A stretch of 64,000 nt of DNA from an uncultured Eubacteriales bacterium (GCA_902492015.1 CABUJR010000006.1:70773-134772); one strand, 5' to 3'; counted from the first letter of the stretch, positions 19,040 to 27,746 are shown. Made by a program: numbers and translations. Notes: generated from the sequence alone by a model not told the origin.

Positions 19040-20797
19040 ATGAATCAAGGAAAATTTAATATTTGTTTAGAAAGAATGGTTTTGAGATGCAACAAGGATA
19101 AAAAGATTAGTGCTACAAAATATCCAAAAGCATTTGGAAATAAGGAAAAAAATAATTTTATTAGAAGTGAGAATGAAGAATATATATTAAAATTAAAATC
19201 ACCAACTTCTTCAAGTATATCTGAAGCATATTACAAACTTCAAGAAATAACTAATGTTGTATATTCAGAATTATATAATTTGAAGGAAATAGTTTGGCCA
19301 TTTTCTAGTTTTAATAACATAAACTTAAATAGTAAAATTACTTTATCTATAAACAAAGCAAATTATGAAGAATTAAAAAAAGTAAATAAAGTTTTACCAG
19401 AGAAATTAGAAGATGCTTTTAAAAATTTAAAAAATGAATTTAAAAATAAAGCTTATATATTAGAAAAATTATATGGAAAATGTACAATAAAAGTTTTAAA
19501 AAATAATGTTGAATTATCTGAATTAAAAAATAATTACAAAACAAGAATGGGAATGACTTATGATGATGTGTGCTTTTTAGTTACTTTTTTATTTAGTTTA
19601 TTAGAAAAAAATGAAGCTAAATCAATAAAAGAGGAATTTAAAGTGCTTGAAAATATAAGTGAAAAATATTCCTTAAAAACTAAAGAATCTTTAAAAAATA
19701 TCTTATCAGAAATTGAAAGTAAAAAATCAAGACTACAACAAGAAGCAGAATTGACAGATCAAGAAAAAGCAGATTTAATAGATAAATATATGGAAGAAGG
19801 ATATGAAACAAGATATGCTCTTTTGAAATATAAGAAACTAGAAAAAGCTGCTGTTGTTTTAATAAAAGATGCTATATATCAAGGAATTGATTATAAAGTT
19901 TTAAATGAATCTAAGAGTATAGTAGAATTTGAATTAAATGGACATAAAGAGTATGTAATAGAGGGAAATAAAACAGATAGAGATACTTATATTTTTCCAA
20001 TTATAACTGATGATAAATTAATTTCAAAACAAATAATGGCAGATTATGGACTAAATGTTCCAAAAGCAATTCTTCTAGATTCAGAAATGGATAAAGAAGA
20101 TATTGAAGAACTTGCTAGTAAATTTTTTAATAAAACAGCAGTTATAAAACCTAGAAATACTAACTATGGTACAGGAATAAGTGTATTTGATAGAAAAGCA
20201 AGTAGAGAAGAAATATTAACAGCTATAGAATATGCTTTTAAGTTTGATAACAATGTTTTAATAGAAGAATTTGCAAAAGGTATGGAATATAGATTCCTAG
20301 TAATTGATGGGAAATGCCTAAGTGTTGCACATAGAAGAGCAGCAAGTGTAGTTGGAGATGGAAAATCTACTATAAAAGAATTAATGATTCAAAAAAGTAA
20401 TGAATATTGGCATAGATTAGTTGGTTCTCCTTTAAAAATGGATTTGCCATTAGAAGAACATTTAAAATCACAAGGATATAATTATGAAACAGTAATACCA
20501 GAAGGAAAAAGAGTATTTTTAAGAACAAATTCAAATTGTTCATCTGGTGGAGAAGCAGTAGATGTTACAGATGAAATGCCAAATAAATTTAAAAAAATTG
20601 CAGAAAAAGCTGCTAAAGCATTTGATGCTAAAATTTGTGGAGTAGATATTATAGTTGAAGATTTCAAAAAAGATAACTATTCTATAGTCGAGATAAATGA
20701 TAATCCAGGATATTCGATTAGTGAATGGCCTTATGAAGGAAAAGAACAAAAAATAGGTTTAGGTATATTTAAACTTTTAGGATTAGTACAAGAATAG
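19040..20797 (+). CDS. GshF-like ATP-grasp ligase with a reduced glutamate-cysteine ligase domain
   Basis: 585 residues. The C-terminal part (about 320-580) is a clear ATP-grasp domain of the GshF/cyanophycin-synthetase type: VIKPRNTNYGTGIS, EYRFLVIDGKCLSVAHR, VVGDGKSTI, and the metal-binding end EINDNPGYS. The N-terminal part resembles the start of the gamma-glutamylcysteine synthetase domain (CLERMVLRC, YPKAFGNK, EAYYKLQEITNVVYSEL, VWPFSS). It is only about 250 residues instead of some 450, and a Glu expected in the active site is Lys52 in my alignment by eye. True glutathione synthesis is therefore doubtful. More likely it ligates an amino acid to another acceptor. A terminator follows. 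Confidence 0.75.
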   Translation: MNQGKFNICLERMVLRCNKDKKISATKYPKAFGNKEKNNFIRSENEEYILKLKSPTSSSISEAYYKLQEITNVVYSELYNLKEIVWPFSSFNNINLNSKITLSINKANYEELKKVNKVLPEKLEDAFKNLKNEFKNKAYILEKLYGKCTIKVLKNNVELSELKNNYKTRMGMTYDDVCFLVTFLFSLLEKNEAKSIKEEFKVLENISEKYSLKTKESLKNILSEIESKKSRLQQEAELTDQEKADLIDKYMEEGYETRYALLKYKKLEKAAVVLIKDAIYQGIDYKVLNESKSIVEFELNGHKEYVIEGNKTDRDTYIFPIITDDKLISKQIMADYGLNVPKAILLDSEMDKEDIEELASKFFNKTAVIKPRNTNYGTGISVFDRKASREEILTAIEYAFKFDNNVLIEEFAKGMEYRFLVIDGKCLSVAHRRAASVVGDGKSTIKELMIQKSNEYWHRLVGSPLKMDLPLEEHLKSQGYNYETVIPEGKRVFLRTNSNCSSGGEAVDVTDEMPNKFKKIAEKAAKAFDAKICGVDIIVEDFKKDNYSIVEINDNPGYSISEWPYEGKEQKIGLGIFKLLGLVQE

Positions 20798-20863
20798 TAG
20801 AGAATATATAAAATTTTAAATTCGTTATAAATTTTATTTTAATTGAATATGTAAAATATGATA

Positions 20864-20900
20864 TCCCCTTTAATTAAGTTTAAAGGGGACTTTTATTTTA
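20864..20900 (+). terminator. Terminator of the GNAT/ATP-grasp operon
   Basis: TCCCCTTTAA (20864-20873) pairs perfectly with TTAAAGGGGA (20880-20889), followed by a T-rich stretch. Confidence 0.82.
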
Positions 20901-20927
20901 GTATAAATATATATAATACTTTTATAT

Positions 20928-21509
20928 TCATAAAAGTATTGGTTGAATTTGTTCTTTATCTAAAGCATATTCTAGAGTTTTTATAATATATGTCGGATCA
21001 AATACTAGAGAATTTGGTTTAGTTATAGGATTATCTTGTTTAAAAGGCACAAAATAATAATTTTTTCTATTAAGTAATTTGCCAATATTTTCAGCTGAGC
21101 CAGATAAAGCATTGTTTGTAGATATAGCAATTACAACTGGTCTGTTGTTTCTTAAATGAGATTTTACTGCCATAGTAACAGGAGTATCAATAATATCATT
21201 TGCAAGTTTAGCTATTGTATTTCCAGAACATGGAGCAACAATTAATATGTCAAACATTTTTTTTGGTCCAATAGGTTCTGCTGATTGTATTGAGCTTATT
21301 ATTTTATGACTTGTTAAGTTTTCTATTTTATCAATAAAATCCTGAGCTTTTCCAAATTTAGTATCCAAATTATAACTATTAAAACTCATGATTGGAGTAA
21401 TATCAGTATCTTCAATTTGCTTTATTTTTTCAAGTTCAAGGATAGTTTTTTCAAAAGTGCAAAAAGAACCTGTTAATGCAAATCCAATTTTTTTACCATT
21501 TAATTTCAC
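20928..21509 (-). CDS. dpaB: Dipicolinate synthase subunit B
   Basis: 193 residues, the usual size for SpoVFB/DpaB, a flavoprotein of the mother cell that helps make the spore-core solute dipicolinic acid. Family features are GKKIGFALTGSFCTF at the start, SIQSAEPIGPKKMFD, and the flavin-binding VAPCSGNTIAKLANDIIDTPV, followed by MAVKSHLRNNRPVV. The start is a GTG with AAAGGAGG six bases upstream. The dpaA gene, which normally precedes dpaB, is not adjacent. A sigma-K-like promoter lies directly upstream, consistent with late mother-cell expression. Confidence 0.93.
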   Translation of the reverse strand: MKLNGKKIGFALTGSFCTFEKTILELEKIKQIEDTDITPIMSFNSYNLDTKFGKAQDFIDKIENLTSHKIISSIQSAEPIGPKKMFDILIVAPCSGNTIAKLANDIIDTPVTMAVKSHLRNNRPVVIAISTNNALSGSAENIGKLLNRKNYYFVPFKQDNPITKPNSLVFDPTYIIKTLEYALDKEQIQPILL

Positions 21510-21562
21510 AAATACACCTCCTTTTTATTTATTTAGAGTATATATTTTTATATTCTCTTATA

Positions 21563-21589
21563 TATTTTATGAATTTATGTTAATTAAGT
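21563..21589 (-). promoter_or_regulatory. Sigma-K-like promoter of dpaB
   Basis: On the minus strand an AC (21588-21589), 16 bases and CATAAAATA (21563-21571) match the sigma-K pattern AC-N16-CATAnnnTA. It is about 50 bases from the start codon. Confidence 0.5.
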
Positions 21590-21725
21590 TATAAGCAAAA
21601 TATAATTCTTTCATATTTTTTATATTAGAAAAAAGTAATCTTATAATAATTAAATATCGAAAAATTTTATGGGATTAATCATGTTTTTTGCTTGAATCCT
21701 AAATTTTATTTTAAGAATTATTCAC

Positions 21726-21754
21726 TTGTTTTTTTAAAAATAAGATGATATAAT
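21726..21754 (+). promoter_or_regulatory. Promoter of the thioesterase gene
   Basis: TTGTTT (21726-21731), a 17-bp spacer and TATAAT (21749-21754). Confidence 0.6.
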
Positions 21755-21792
21755 TTCATAGATTGTTAAAAATTAATGATTAGAGGTAAATT

Positions 21793-22518
21793 ATGTTTGT
21801 AGAACACAAATTTTATGTAGGATTAAGTGATATAAATCCTTTAAAAGAATTAAATAATACATGTTTATTAAGATATTTAGAAGATACAGCTGGAATACAT
21901 TCAGAGATAGCAGGATATGGAATTACAGATATGAATAAAACAAGAAAAACTTGGATTTTATTATCTTGGAAAGTTAAAATAAATAAAAGACCACTTATTA
22001 ATGACACTATAAGTGTAAAAACTTGGTCAAGGTCAATAGATAAGTTTTATGCATATCGTGATTTTGAAGTAAAAAATCAGTATAATGAAATTATTGCAAT
22101 AATAACTTCTAAATGGGTATTTATAGATATAGATAAAAGAAAATTAATAAAGGTTTCTGAAGATGTTGCAAAAAGATATGAAACAGAGACTGAAACAGCA
22201 GTTTTTGAAGAAAAAGATTTAGAAAAATTATCAGAACCTAAAGAATATTCTAGCAGTATTTTATTTAAAATTACTAGAAACATGATAGATTTAAATAAAC
22301 ATCTTCATAATATATATTATTTAGATATTGCAAAAGAAGCTTTGCCAGAGGAAATTGCTTTTGGAAATGAATTAAATAATTTTGAAATCATGTATAAAAA
22401 AGAGATAAAACTAGGAGAAACAGTTAAAGCTTTATATAGTTTTGAAAATGGATATCATTATGTAACAATAAAAAGTGAAGACGAAAGTACTATACATTCA
22501 ATAATAAGACTAAAATAA
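21793..22518 (+). CDS. Acyl-ACP thioesterase (double hot-dog fold)
   Basis: 241 residues, typical of bacterial FatA-like thioesterases (PF01643), which release fatty acids from acyl carrier protein. The N-terminal hot-dog domain has LNNTCLLRYLEDTAGIHSE and TWILLSWKVKI. The second domain begins near residue 155 with the catalytic-region pattern MIDLNKHLHNIYYLDIA, in which Asp, Asn and His are the expected active-site residues. The RBS is AGAGG. It has its own promoter. The PAP2 phosphatase follows after about 100 bases. Confidence 0.85.
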   Translation: MFVEHKFYVGLSDINPLKELNNTCLLRYLEDTAGIHSEIAGYGITDMNKTRKTWILLSWKVKINKRPLINDTISVKTWSRSIDKFYAYRDFEVKNQYNEIIAIITSKWVFIDIDKRKLIKVSEDVAKRYETETETAVFEEKDLEKLSEPKEYSSSILFKITRNMIDLNKHLHNIYYLDIAKEALPEEIAFGNELNNFEIMYKKEIKLGETVKALYSFENGYHYVTIKSEDESTIHSIIRLK

Positions 22519-22614
22519 ATTATAGACATGATTAAAAGAAAATTTAATTTATGAATGTAAAATAATACTTAATAATAAAACTTATAAACAAAAGAATTTT
22601 AGAGGGATTTAAAT

Positions 22615-23265
22615 ATGAAATATAAAATAGATAGTATTAAAAAATTTTTAAGAAAAAATCTGAGATGGATTATATTATTTGTATGCATGCTAATATTTTT
22701 AGAAACAGCAGAAGATGTTTTTGAAAATGAAATAATGAAAAGAGATATTATAGGTTATAACTTAATATCAACATATTTAATGTCAGATTTTATTACACCA
22801 ATAGCAAAATTTATTACAAATCTTGGAGGAGCAATATTTTTAATATCTTTAGCGACAATACTGTTTATAGTAATAAAAAATAAAAGAATAGGAATTTGCA
22901 TATATCTTAACTTATTTATTGTTACCAGTTTAAATTTAATTTTAAAAAATATAGTACAAAGACCTAGACCAACAGAATATAGATTGATAAATGAGTCAGG
23001 CTATAGTTTTCCATCAGGACATTCCATGGCAAGTGCTGCTTTTTATGGTTTTTTAATTTATCTAATATATAAAAAAATAGAAAATAGAAAATTAAAAATA
23101 ACATTAATAACAATACTTAGTTTATTAATATTATTAATAGGAACAAGTAGAATATATTTAGGTGTTCATTATACGAGTGATGTTTTTGCTGGATTTTGTG
23201 TTTCAATATCTTATCTTGTAATATATACAAATATAATAGATGATTTTATAAATAAAAAGAATTAA
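22615..23265 (+). CDS. PAP2-family membrane phosphatase
   Basis: 216 residues with six hydrophobic segments. The three catalytic motifs are present: KNIVQRPRP (KxxxxxxRP type), PSGHS, and SRIYLGVHYTSD (SRxxxxxHxxxD). Such enzymes remove phosphate from lipid phosphates, including undecaprenyl diphosphate or phosphatidate, on the outer side of the membrane. Which of these is the substrate cannot be told. Next to the thioesterase it may take part in lipid turnover, but no operon structure proves this. The start is ATG 22615 with GAGGG upstream. Confidence 0.9.
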   Translation: MKYKIDSIKKFLRKNLRWIILFVCMLIFLETAEDVFENEIMKRDIIGYNLISTYLMSDFITPIAKFITNLGGAIFLISLATILFIVIKNKRIGICIYLNLFIVTSLNLILKNIVQRPRPTEYRLINESGYSFPSGHSMASAAFYGFLIYLIYKKIENRKLKITLITILSLLILLIGTSRIYLGVHYTSDVFAGFCVSISYLVIYTNIIDDFINKKN

Positions 23266-23353
23266 TATAAAGAAGATATTTTATACAATAACTCTTTTAT
23301 ACTAAACTTTATAAAAATGAGTTATTTATAATATATCTTTTTTTATACGAAAT

Positions 23354-23409
23354 AAAAGCGAACATTTTTTTGTTTAATTATTGACTTTTAATAATACTCA
23401 TGATAAAAT
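23354..23409 (+). promoter_or_regulatory. dinB promoter with a half LexA-like box
   Basis: TTGACT (23381-23386), a 17-bp spacer and TAAAAT (23404-23409) form a good sigma-A promoter. Upstream, AAAAGCGAACATTT (23354-23367) carries the CGAAC half of the Gram-positive LexA box CGAAC-N4-GTTCG, with a poor second half (TTTTG). SOS control of dinB would be expected but is only weakly supported here. Confidence 0.5.
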
Positions 23410-23446
23410 CCCAATATAGGAACTAATGTTTGTATAGGAGAGAAAA

Positions 23447-24664
23447 TTGGAAAGACAAATTTTGCATGTAGATGTTAATAATGCTTTTTTATCTTGGACA
23501 GCTGTTAATATGTTAAAAAATGGCTATCCAATAGATATTAGAACAATTCCATCTATAATTGGAGGAGATGAAGAAAGACGTTCAGGAATTGTACTTGCTA
23601 AAAGTCCAGTTGCCAAAAAATTCGGAATAGTAACAGGAGAACCAATATATTTTGCAAAGAAAAAATGCAATAAATTAGAAATTTTTCAAGGTGATTTTGA
23701 AGTTTTTAATAAATATTCTAATGATTTATATAATTTACTTTTAGAATATACAGATAAAATAGAAAGATTCAGTATAGATGAATGTTTTTTAGACTTAACA
23801 GAATTTTTGCAAGGTAGAAGATTGATAGATATTGCAAAAGAAATCAATTCTAGAGTTGAAAAAGAATTAGGATTTACTGTAAATGTTGGTGTTTCAACAA
23901 ATAAATTATTAGCAAAAATGGCTTCAGATTTTGAAAAGCCAAATAAAGTACATACATTATACGAATATGAGATAGAAGATAAAATGTGGCTACTACCTGT
24001 ATCTGAATTGTTTATGATAGGCAGAAAAACAGTTCCAAAATTACATAATTTAAGAATAAAAACCATAGGAGATTTAGCAAAAACAAATAAAGATATTTTA
24101 ATAAAACGTTTTGGAAAACATGGATTGCTAATGTGGAACTATGCAAATGGAATAGATGATGAAGAGGTAAATTCTAAAATAGAAGCACCAAAAAGTATAG
24201 GTAATTCTGTGACTTTGCCAAAAGATATTTCAGGTCTAGAAGATATATATAAAATTGTAATAGCTTTGTGTGAGCAAGTTTCATATAGATTAAGAAAACA
24301 TAATTTAACAGCAAATACAATAAGTGTGCAACTTAGAACTAAAGACTTTAAAGATTATTCTCACCAAAGACCATTAAACTATTCTACAGCATCAACAAAA
24401 GAACTTTTAAAAATAGCAAAAGAAATTTTAACAGAGATGTATAAAGATGAACCTATAAGGCTTGTAGGAGTGAGAGCTGATAATTTAGAAAATAAAGATG
24501 AAGTACAATTATCATTTTTTCAAAATGATAATAAACAAGAAAAAATAGATAAAGTTTTAGATAATTTAAAAAACCAATATGGATATGGAATAGTAACTAG
24601 AGCAGGAGATTTAGAAATAAAAAATATTGTAAAAGGCAAGGATAAAAAATTTAAAAACAAGTAG
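23447..24664 (+). CDS. dinB: DNA polymerase IV (Y family)
   Basis: 405 residues from a TTG start, supported by AGGAG six bases upstream. This is the error-prone lesion-bypass polymerase. Motifs are LHVDVNNAFLSWTA with the first metal-binding Asp, the catalytic FSIDECFLDLT, and SVGVSTNKLLAKMASDFEKP-type sequence at about residues 146-164 (VNVGVSTNKLLAKMASD). A helix-hairpin-helix (about 185-215) and the little-finger domain follow. The C-terminal QLSFFQND resembles the beta-clamp binding motif (QLxLF). Confidence 0.95.
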   Translation: MERQILHVDVNNAFLSWTAVNMLKNGYPIDIRTIPSIIGGDEERRSGIVLAKSPVAKKFGIVTGEPIYFAKKKCNKLEIFQGDFEVFNKYSNDLYNLLLEYTDKIERFSIDECFLDLTEFLQGRRLIDIAKEINSRVEKELGFTVNVGVSTNKLLAKMASDFEKPNKVHTLYEYEIEDKMWLLPVSELFMIGRKTVPKLHNLRIKTIGDLAKTNKDILIKRFGKHGLLMWNYANGIDDEEVNSKIEAPKSIGNSVTLPKDISGLEDIYKIVIALCEQVSYRLRKHNLTANTISVQLRTKDFKDYSHQRPLNYSTASTKELLKIAKEILTEMYKDEPIRLVGVRADNLENKDEVQLSFFQNDNKQEKIDKVLDNLKNQYGYGIVTRAGDLEIKNIVKGKDKKFKNK

Positions 24665-24697
24665 TACAATTCTACTAACAAATTTTGTGCAAAGTTA

Positions 24698-24726
24698 TTG
24701 TAACTAAAATAAATTATATATATAAT
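24698..24726 (+). promoter_or_regulatory. Promoter of the Xer-type recombinase gene
   Basis: TTGTAA (24698-24703), a 17-bp spacer and TATAAT (24721-24726). Confidence 0.6.
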
Positions 24727-24760
24727 AATAATATAAATTATATTTAAAAAGGAGCCACAA

Positions 24761-25762
24761 ATGATAGAACCAGACGAAAATCCAGAGTTTGTAAATGATT
24801 TTTTAGCATATAGTTTAACAATATTAAATAAATCTCAAAATTCAGTTAAAGAATACAACTATGATATTGCACATTTCTTGAAATTTATTAAATTTAAGTA
24901 TAAATTAACAGATGTTAAAGATGAAGAATTTATTAAAATAATAAAAATAAATGATTTTGATTTAGATACTTTAAAAAGAGTAACTTTACAGGATATTCAT
25001 GCATTTTTGCAATATTTAAAAATATGTTATCAAAGTAAACCAGCAACTCTTGCTAGAAAAGCTTCTACTATACGAATATTTTTTAAATATATGTGTAATA
25101 AAACTAAAAAAATTCCAACAAATCCTGCACAAGATTTAGAAACTCCTAAAATCGGGCAAAGATTACCTAAATATCTTACATTAGAACAAAGTAAAGAATT
25201 ATTGGAAACAGCAGCTAAACCAAACGCTTCTCATGGTAATCATGATAATACAGAAAGAAATTTTGCAATGATAACATTGCTTTTAAATTGTGGTTTGCGT
25301 TTATCGGAACTTATAGGAATAAATATTAGTGATATAGATTTTGAAAATAATAAACTTAATGTTATAGGAAAAGGTAATAAAGAAAGAACGATTTATTTAA
25401 ATAATGCTTGTATAAAAGCAATTAATTCCTATTTGGCTGTTAGACAAAATGATAGAGTAAAATTTAATTCAAAAGATGCATTGTTTTTAAGTGAACAAAA
25501 CAAAAGAATAAGCAGAAGAACAGTTCAGTATATTATAAAACAAGAATTAAAACTTGCAGGAATTGAAAAAGCAGATAAATATTCTGTACATAAATTAAGA
25601 CACACAGCAGCAACATTGATGTATAAATATGGAAATGTAGATATTAGAGCTTTACAAGAATTGTTAGGGCATGAATCTATTTCTACTACTCAAATTTATA
25701 CTCATGTAGATAACGAACAAATAAGGAGTGCTGTTGAAAACAATCCATTAGCAGATATGTAA
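24761..25762 (+). CDS. Tyrosine recombinase, XerC/XerD type
   Basis: 333 residues. An N-terminal SAM-like core-binding domain (about 5-125) precedes the catalytic domain. The catalytic residues are all present: Arg in CGLRLSELIG, Lys in IGKGNKER, HKLRHTAATLM (HxxR), LGHESIS, and the nucleophile Tyr in TTQIYTHV. The domain order and length fit chromosome-dimer resolution recombinases rather than phage integrases. No integrated element is apparent at this spot. A few extra residues around 60-75 (IIKINDFDLDTLKRVT) lengthen the N-terminal domain. The ribosome site is AAAAGGAG. Confidence 0.9.
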   Translation: MIEPDENPEFVNDFLAYSLTILNKSQNSVKEYNYDIAHFLKFIKFKYKLTDVKDEEFIKIIKINDFDLDTLKRVTLQDIHAFLQYLKICYQSKPATLARKASTIRIFFKYMCNKTKKIPTNPAQDLETPKIGQRLPKYLTLEQSKELLETAAKPNASHGNHDNTERNFAMITLLLNCGLRLSELIGINISDIDFENNKLNVIGKGNKERTIYLNNACIKAINSYLAVRQNDRVKFNSKDALFLSEQNKRISRRTVQYIIKQELKLAGIEKADKYSVHKLRHTAATLMYKYGNVDIRALQELLGHESISTTQIYTHVDNEQIRSAVENNPLADM

Positions 25763-25842
25763 TTATAGAGAGAAAATAAAAAATATATTCTCTAAAAATT
25801 TAGCATTGTTTTAGAAAAATAGTAATTAAAAAGTGAAATGAA

Positions 25843-26259
25843 ATGTTGAACATAGAATACATAGAAAATGCGAATAAAGAAATTTACAAAATAATAGATG
25901 AAGAATTTAATAAATTTGCTACTAAAAATGAAGTTATTTGTAATTATAAGCCATTTTCTTTTATTGCTAAAGAAAATAATAAAATTGTTGGAATTATAAC
26001 AGGAAATTCATATTATAAAGAAATTTATATATCTGATTTAATTGTATTGGAAGAGTATAGAAATAAACATATTGGAAGTAAACTAATAGAAAAAGTTGAA
26101 AATTACTTTAGAAATAAAGAATTTGAAAATATAAATTTAACTACTTATGCTTTTCAAGCTCCTGAATTTTACCAAAAGTGTGGCTATAAAATAGAATTCG
26201 TCAGAAGAAATAAAGAAAATCCAAAACTTGATAAATATTATTTAATTAAATATTTTTAA
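25843..26259 (+). CDS. GNAT-family N-acetyltransferase
   Basis: 138 residues, a typical small stand-alone GNAT. The central strand SDLIVLEEYRNKHIGSKLIEKVENYF holds the acetyl-CoA loop (RNKHIGSKL), and TYAFQAPEFYQKCGYKIEF is motif B. Substrate unknown. The ribosome site is weak (AGTGAAATGA). It is the last plus-strand gene before a 1.5 kb non-coding region. Confidence 0.82.
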   Translation: MLNIEYIENANKEIYKIIDEEFNKFATKNEVICNYKPFSFIAKENNKIVGIITGNSYYKEIYISDLIVLEEYRNKHIGSKLIEKVENYFRNKEFENINLTTYAFQAPEFYQKCGYKIEFVRRNKENPKLDKYYLIKYF

Positions 26260-26450
26260 TAATATAAAAATAGTATGTTTTTAGAACATGTAATTTTATT
26301 ATTTATATAAAAGAGGTAGAGTAGGGGGAATAGTACATTTTTAATATATAAAAAATATGAAAATATATTAAAAAATTTTGTGCAATCTCTTAAAAAATTT
26401 TTTTAATAATTTAGTAAAAAGAAATTTTAAGAACTAAAATTAATTTACAG

Positions 26451-26516
26451 AATTTTATAGAATATAATTTTTAAATTTTACAAAATTTTATAGAATATAA
26501 TTTTTAAATTTTACAA
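26451..26516 (+). repeat. Two perfect tandem copies of a 33-bp unit
   Basis: Copies at 26451-26483 and 26484-26516 begin AATTTTATAGAATATAA. A third partial copy (AATTTTATAGAAT) lies at 26580-26592. Confidence 0.9.
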
Positions 26517-26554
26517 ATAATTAATAATTTTAAAATTATAATTTCATAATATCA

Positions 26555-26601
26555 AAAAGCGAACATTTGTTGTTTTGTAAATTTTATAGAATTTATATAA
26601 T
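26555..26601 (+). promoter_or_regulatory. LexA-like box and promoter with no obvious gene
   Basis: CGAACATTTGTTGT (26560-26573) fits 8 of the 10 fixed positions of CGAAC-N4-GTTCG. The 14 bases 26555-26568 are identical to those upstream of dinB. A TTGTAA and a TATAAT (26596-26601) follow with a short spacer of 15-16 bp. No plus-strand gene lies downstream for more than 1 kb. Confidence 0.4.
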
Positions 26602-26634
26602 ATTCTAATTAAAAATTATCGTTTTGTTAAATTT

Positions 26635-27255
26635 AAAATCGATTTTAAGCAATTTTAATTATTGAATAATAAAATTAATCGTTATTATATAAAATTTGAT
26701 TTTAATGAATTATATTTTTAGATTTATATAAATTCAAATTGCATAATTAAATTTTATATTTTGTCTAATTCTATAAATTTATATAACAATTACAATAACT
26801 GTATTACAATATAAAATTATACAAAATAATGACCTTCTAAAATCAAATTTAAGCTGTTTTTATTTTTAGGTCGACAAATTACTTGTTTGAAAATTAAAGC
26901 TAAATAGTGATTTTAGAAAATCATATTAAAAATGTAGATTTTTATAAAGAAATCATGGATATATATAAATATACAAAAAAAGCCTAAAAAGTGCTAAAAA
27001 TACGACGCACGAGAATCGATTTTAAGGCGTTTTTAAAAATTAGCCATATAGTTTGTTGTCTATAAAATACGGCAAATATAGAGAATTAGTCATTTTTGAG
27101 ATTTTTGAAAAAATATAAATATAAATTCAATATATAAATATGAAAATTATAATTAGAAAAAATTATAGATATAAATTTAAATTCTAATAAATAAAAATAA
27201 TATAGTAATGAAATTATATAAGTAAAACAAAAAATGTTTTAAAATTGATTTTAGC
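26635..27255 (+). repeat. Six dispersed copies of a degenerate AAAATYGATTTTARGC 16-mer
   Basis: Copies begin at 26635, 26691, 26839, 26906, 27013 and 27241. The best match AAAATCGATTTTAAGC is at 26635-26650. Two copies (26906 and 27241) also share the following AAATCATAT. Confidence 0.55.
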
Positions 27256-27693
27256 AAATCATATAAATATTATAGTAATAATTAGTAATGAATATGAAAT
27301 AAAAATATAATAATAAAATAAAGTTATATAAATGAATATTAGTATATAATAAACAGCTAAAAGCCTTGAAATAACAGAAGTATAGGTTTATAGTTGTTTT
27401 ATATATTAGTCCTACTCCTTTTTGCACAAAACTTTGATTTTGCGCAATGTTATATATAATAAAAATACCTTCAAAATTGTTTTAACCCTCTATTCTCCGC
27501 TTATTATATAGAATAAATATTAATATTTTTTATAATAAAATAAAATTACTTTTTAATTTTATTTGTTTCATTTTATTTTACCTAAAATTCCTAATGTAAA
27601 TTAAACACCTCTACTTTCCCTATTTGTTATTTGTATAACTTTGCATATATTTAATAATTATATATTCTCATTTTATATTTTACTAATTTTTAA

Positions 27694-27729
27694 CAAAAAG
27701 CCCCAAGTCAGTATGACTCAGGGCTTTTT
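27694..27729 (-). terminator. Terminator of the ftsH homologue
   Basis: AAAAAGCCC (27695-27703) pairs with GGGCTTTTT (27721-27729), with an inner AGTCA/TGACT stem. Symmetrical A/T tracts suggest it works in both directions. Confidence 0.9.
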
Positions 27730-27733
27730 GCAG

Positions 27734-27746
27734 TTTATAGGGTGAT
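27734..27746. repeat. Left copy of a 13-bp inverted repeat flanking the ftsH homologue
   Basis: TTTATAGGGTGAT directly abuts the ftsH stop codon. Its exact reverse complement is at 29644-29656. Confidence 0.6.

Larger units (their letters stand above)
26260..27693. other. 1.4 kb repeat-rich AT-rich non-coding region
   Basis: No reading frame of note on either strand. The region holds a 33-bp tandem duplication, a LexA-like box with a promoter-like sequence, six copies of a degenerate 16-mer, an imperfect hairpin around 26979-27035 whose G+C-richer loop contains GTGC and GCAC, and an inverted repeat TTGCACAAAA/TTTTGCGCAA (27422-27447). Purine-rich patches occur at both ends (for example AGAGGTAGAGTAGGGGGAAT near 26311). 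It may hold an untranslated RNA, an origin-like or partition-like site, or the decayed edge of a mobile element. Confidence 0.6.

Noticed and set aside
24761..25762. Phage or ICE integrase at 24.8 kb
   Set aside because: It lacks the arm-binding domain, no attachment-site repeats or cargo were found near it, and its size fits XerC/XerD.
26311..27624. Purine-rich patches at both ends of the 1.4 kb non-coding region, considered as terminal inverted repeats
   Set aside because: AGAGGTAGAGTAGGGGG near 26311 and AATAGGGAAAGTAGAGGTG (minus strand, near 27605) are similar in composition but do not align as a repeat.
26260..27746. CRISPR array or chromosomal replication origin in the AT-rich region
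   Set aside because: The repeats are degenerate and irregularly spaced, and no perfect DnaA box (TTATCCACA) was seen.
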